From NCBI GenBank assembly GCA_030606585.1, contig JAUWGD010000107.1, positions 1 through 5,886 on the forward strand: a stretch of DNA of 5,886 nucleotides, read 5' to 3'. A program made the position numbers and the translations under genes. Source of the stretch: Dehalococcoidales bacterium (GTDB taxonomy: Bacteria; Chloroflexota; Dehalococcoidia; Dehalococcoidales; RBG-16-60-22). The notes under the pieces are model-generated. The model was not told the DNA's origin, did no database searches, and saw only the letters and a program-made list of their open reading frames with translations. Shown here one piece after another: positions 5,256 through 5,886 of the stretch (the first letter of the stretch is position 1; every line of letters begins with the position of its first letter).

Positions 5256-5801
5256 CTATATAAAATGATTCTGCTCGAATTCATCCAGGATAGCTTCTAC
5301 AGCCCACACTGATATTTCTTTAATGGCGCACCCGTCCGATACTTTCAGGTATTCATCCGTCATCTCGGGTATTCTGAAATCCCAGGACTTTCCATAGTGA
5401 ATTATCTGAATGTCTTTACACAGCTGAGAGCGGTATTTGCCGTCACATTTGTCCATAACGTACCGCCAGACGATGTCCAACCCGTCACCGACGATGCTCA
5501 TATCCTTTCCCCGAATTCCCCGGGAAACGCCCAGCGACATGCCTATGGCCAGTACGCTGCCGATAATCGCCCCGCAGGTACCATCGGTAGTGACACCGAT
5601 ACCGCCGGTGAGAAGGCACAGGCCGGGGAAAAGCCTGTCTTCCATATCTTCCGTGGCGATTTCCACGCCCCCCCACCTCAGAGCATCAACTATCGCCAGG
5701 AAGTCGCACTGGCAACAGCCCGAGTATTTCTTTTCGTACTCTACGGCCAGCTCCCCGGTTTTCCTGATGATTTCCTTTTTTGTCCTGTTAAGCTGAACCA
5801 T
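5256..5801 (-). CDS. C_GCAxxG_C_C family protein
   Basis: The 181-residue protein matches the small C_GCAxxG_C_C family, which is named for its spaced cysteines. It has an early Cys cluster GCCQC (28-32) in the usual position after the first helix, a Gly-rich TGGIGVTTDG (65-74), and the core motif C-G-A-x-x-G at Cys76-Gly81 followed by a hydrophobic helix (SVLAIGMSLG). Later cysteines at 119, 128 and 158 complete the pattern. The biochemical function of the family is poorly defined. Members are often near redox or transport genes in anaerobes, and the conserved Cys suggest metal or redox-centre binding. No signal peptide is seen, and the glycine-rich hydrophobic stretch around 76-92 might associate with a membrane. 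The ribosome site is weak (AGGCAGGC-like, 5807-5814). The SDR follows 104 bases downstream on the same strand. Confidence 0.85.
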   Translation of the reverse strand: MVQLNRTKKEIIRKTGELAVEYEKKYSGCCQCDFLAIVDALRWGGVEIATEDMEDRLFPGLCLLTGGIGVTTDGTCGAIIGSVLAIGMSLGVSRGIRGKDMSIVGDGLDIVWRYVMDKCDGKYRSQLCKDIQIIHYGKSWDFRIPEMTDEYLKVSDGCAIKEISVWAVEAILDEFEQNHFI

Positions 5802-5845
5802 TATTTGCCTGCCTGCGCTCTATTTTATACTTGAGAACCAACTGA

Positions 5846-5875
5846 ATGATACGACCGGCGAAATAACGACGACAA
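5846..5875 (-). promoter_or_regulatory. Candidate promoter of the C_GCAxxG_C_C gene
   Basis: On the minus strand TTGTCG (5870-5875) and TATCAT (5846-5851, 5/6 match) are 18 bases apart, about 45 bases before the ATG at 5801. Bases 5802-5886 hold no other gene signal. The prediction rests on sequence similarity alone. Confidence 0.3.
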
Positions 5876-5886
5876 GGTCTTGAAAA

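Noticed and set aside
4507..5263. Plus-strand open frames across the SDR gene
   Set aside because: The minus strand carries the full SDR motif set with a strong ribosome site; the plus-strand frames lack domains and good starts.
1..5886. Mobile element, CRISPR array or tRNA/rRNA gene
   Set aside because: No transposase or integrase motif, no regularly spaced repeats, no terminal inverted repeats with target duplications and no tRNA-like cloverleaf were seen.

Overview
The window looks like a chromosomal segment of an anaerobic bacterium that uses corrinoid (vitamin B12)-dependent methyl transfer. The evidence is a three-gene plus-strand cluster: a corrinoid shuttle protein, a uroporphyrinogen-decarboxylase (URO-D) superfamily methyltransferase, and a stand-alone protein resembling the methionine synthase activation domain. 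The mixed GC content, strong AGGAGGT-type ribosome sites and the C_GCAxxG_C_C protein fit groups such as Dehalococcoidia (Chloroflexota), Desulfobacterota or acetogenic Firmicutes. The sequence alone does not settle which one.

Layout: 1-237 is the 3' end of an unidentified plus-strand gene, followed by a small hairpin and T-run. A LysR-type regulator (283-1221, minus) faces it. The 342-base intergenic region 1222-1563 is rich in regulatory signals. A perfect inverted repeat lies over the probable lysR -10 box. A T-N11-A LysR-type site with an extra half-site lies immediately upstream of a plausible -35/-10 pair firing rightward. A possible 22-codon leader ORF ends inside the ribosome site of the corrinoid gene. 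The corrinoid protein (1564-2196) and URO-D methyltransferase (2232-3566) are 35 bases apart. A strong stem-loop (3608-3645) then separates them from the activation-domain protein (3675-4367).

On the minus strand, converging on this cluster with only 16 bases between stops, are a classical short-chain dehydrogenase/reductase (4384-5151) and, upstream of it, a C_GCAxxG_C_C family protein (5256-5801).

Working model (inference): the LysR protein senses a methylated substrate or its product and activates the rightward promoter. A methyl group is moved on or off the cobalt of the corrinoid protein by the URO-D-fold enzyme. The activation-domain protein helps return oxidised Co(II) corrinoid to Co(I). 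The cluster has no recognisable second methyltransferase, and its URO-D enzyme lacks the usual His-x-Cys...Cys zinc site. The substrate and direction of methyl transfer are therefore open, and this is the most interesting part of the window.
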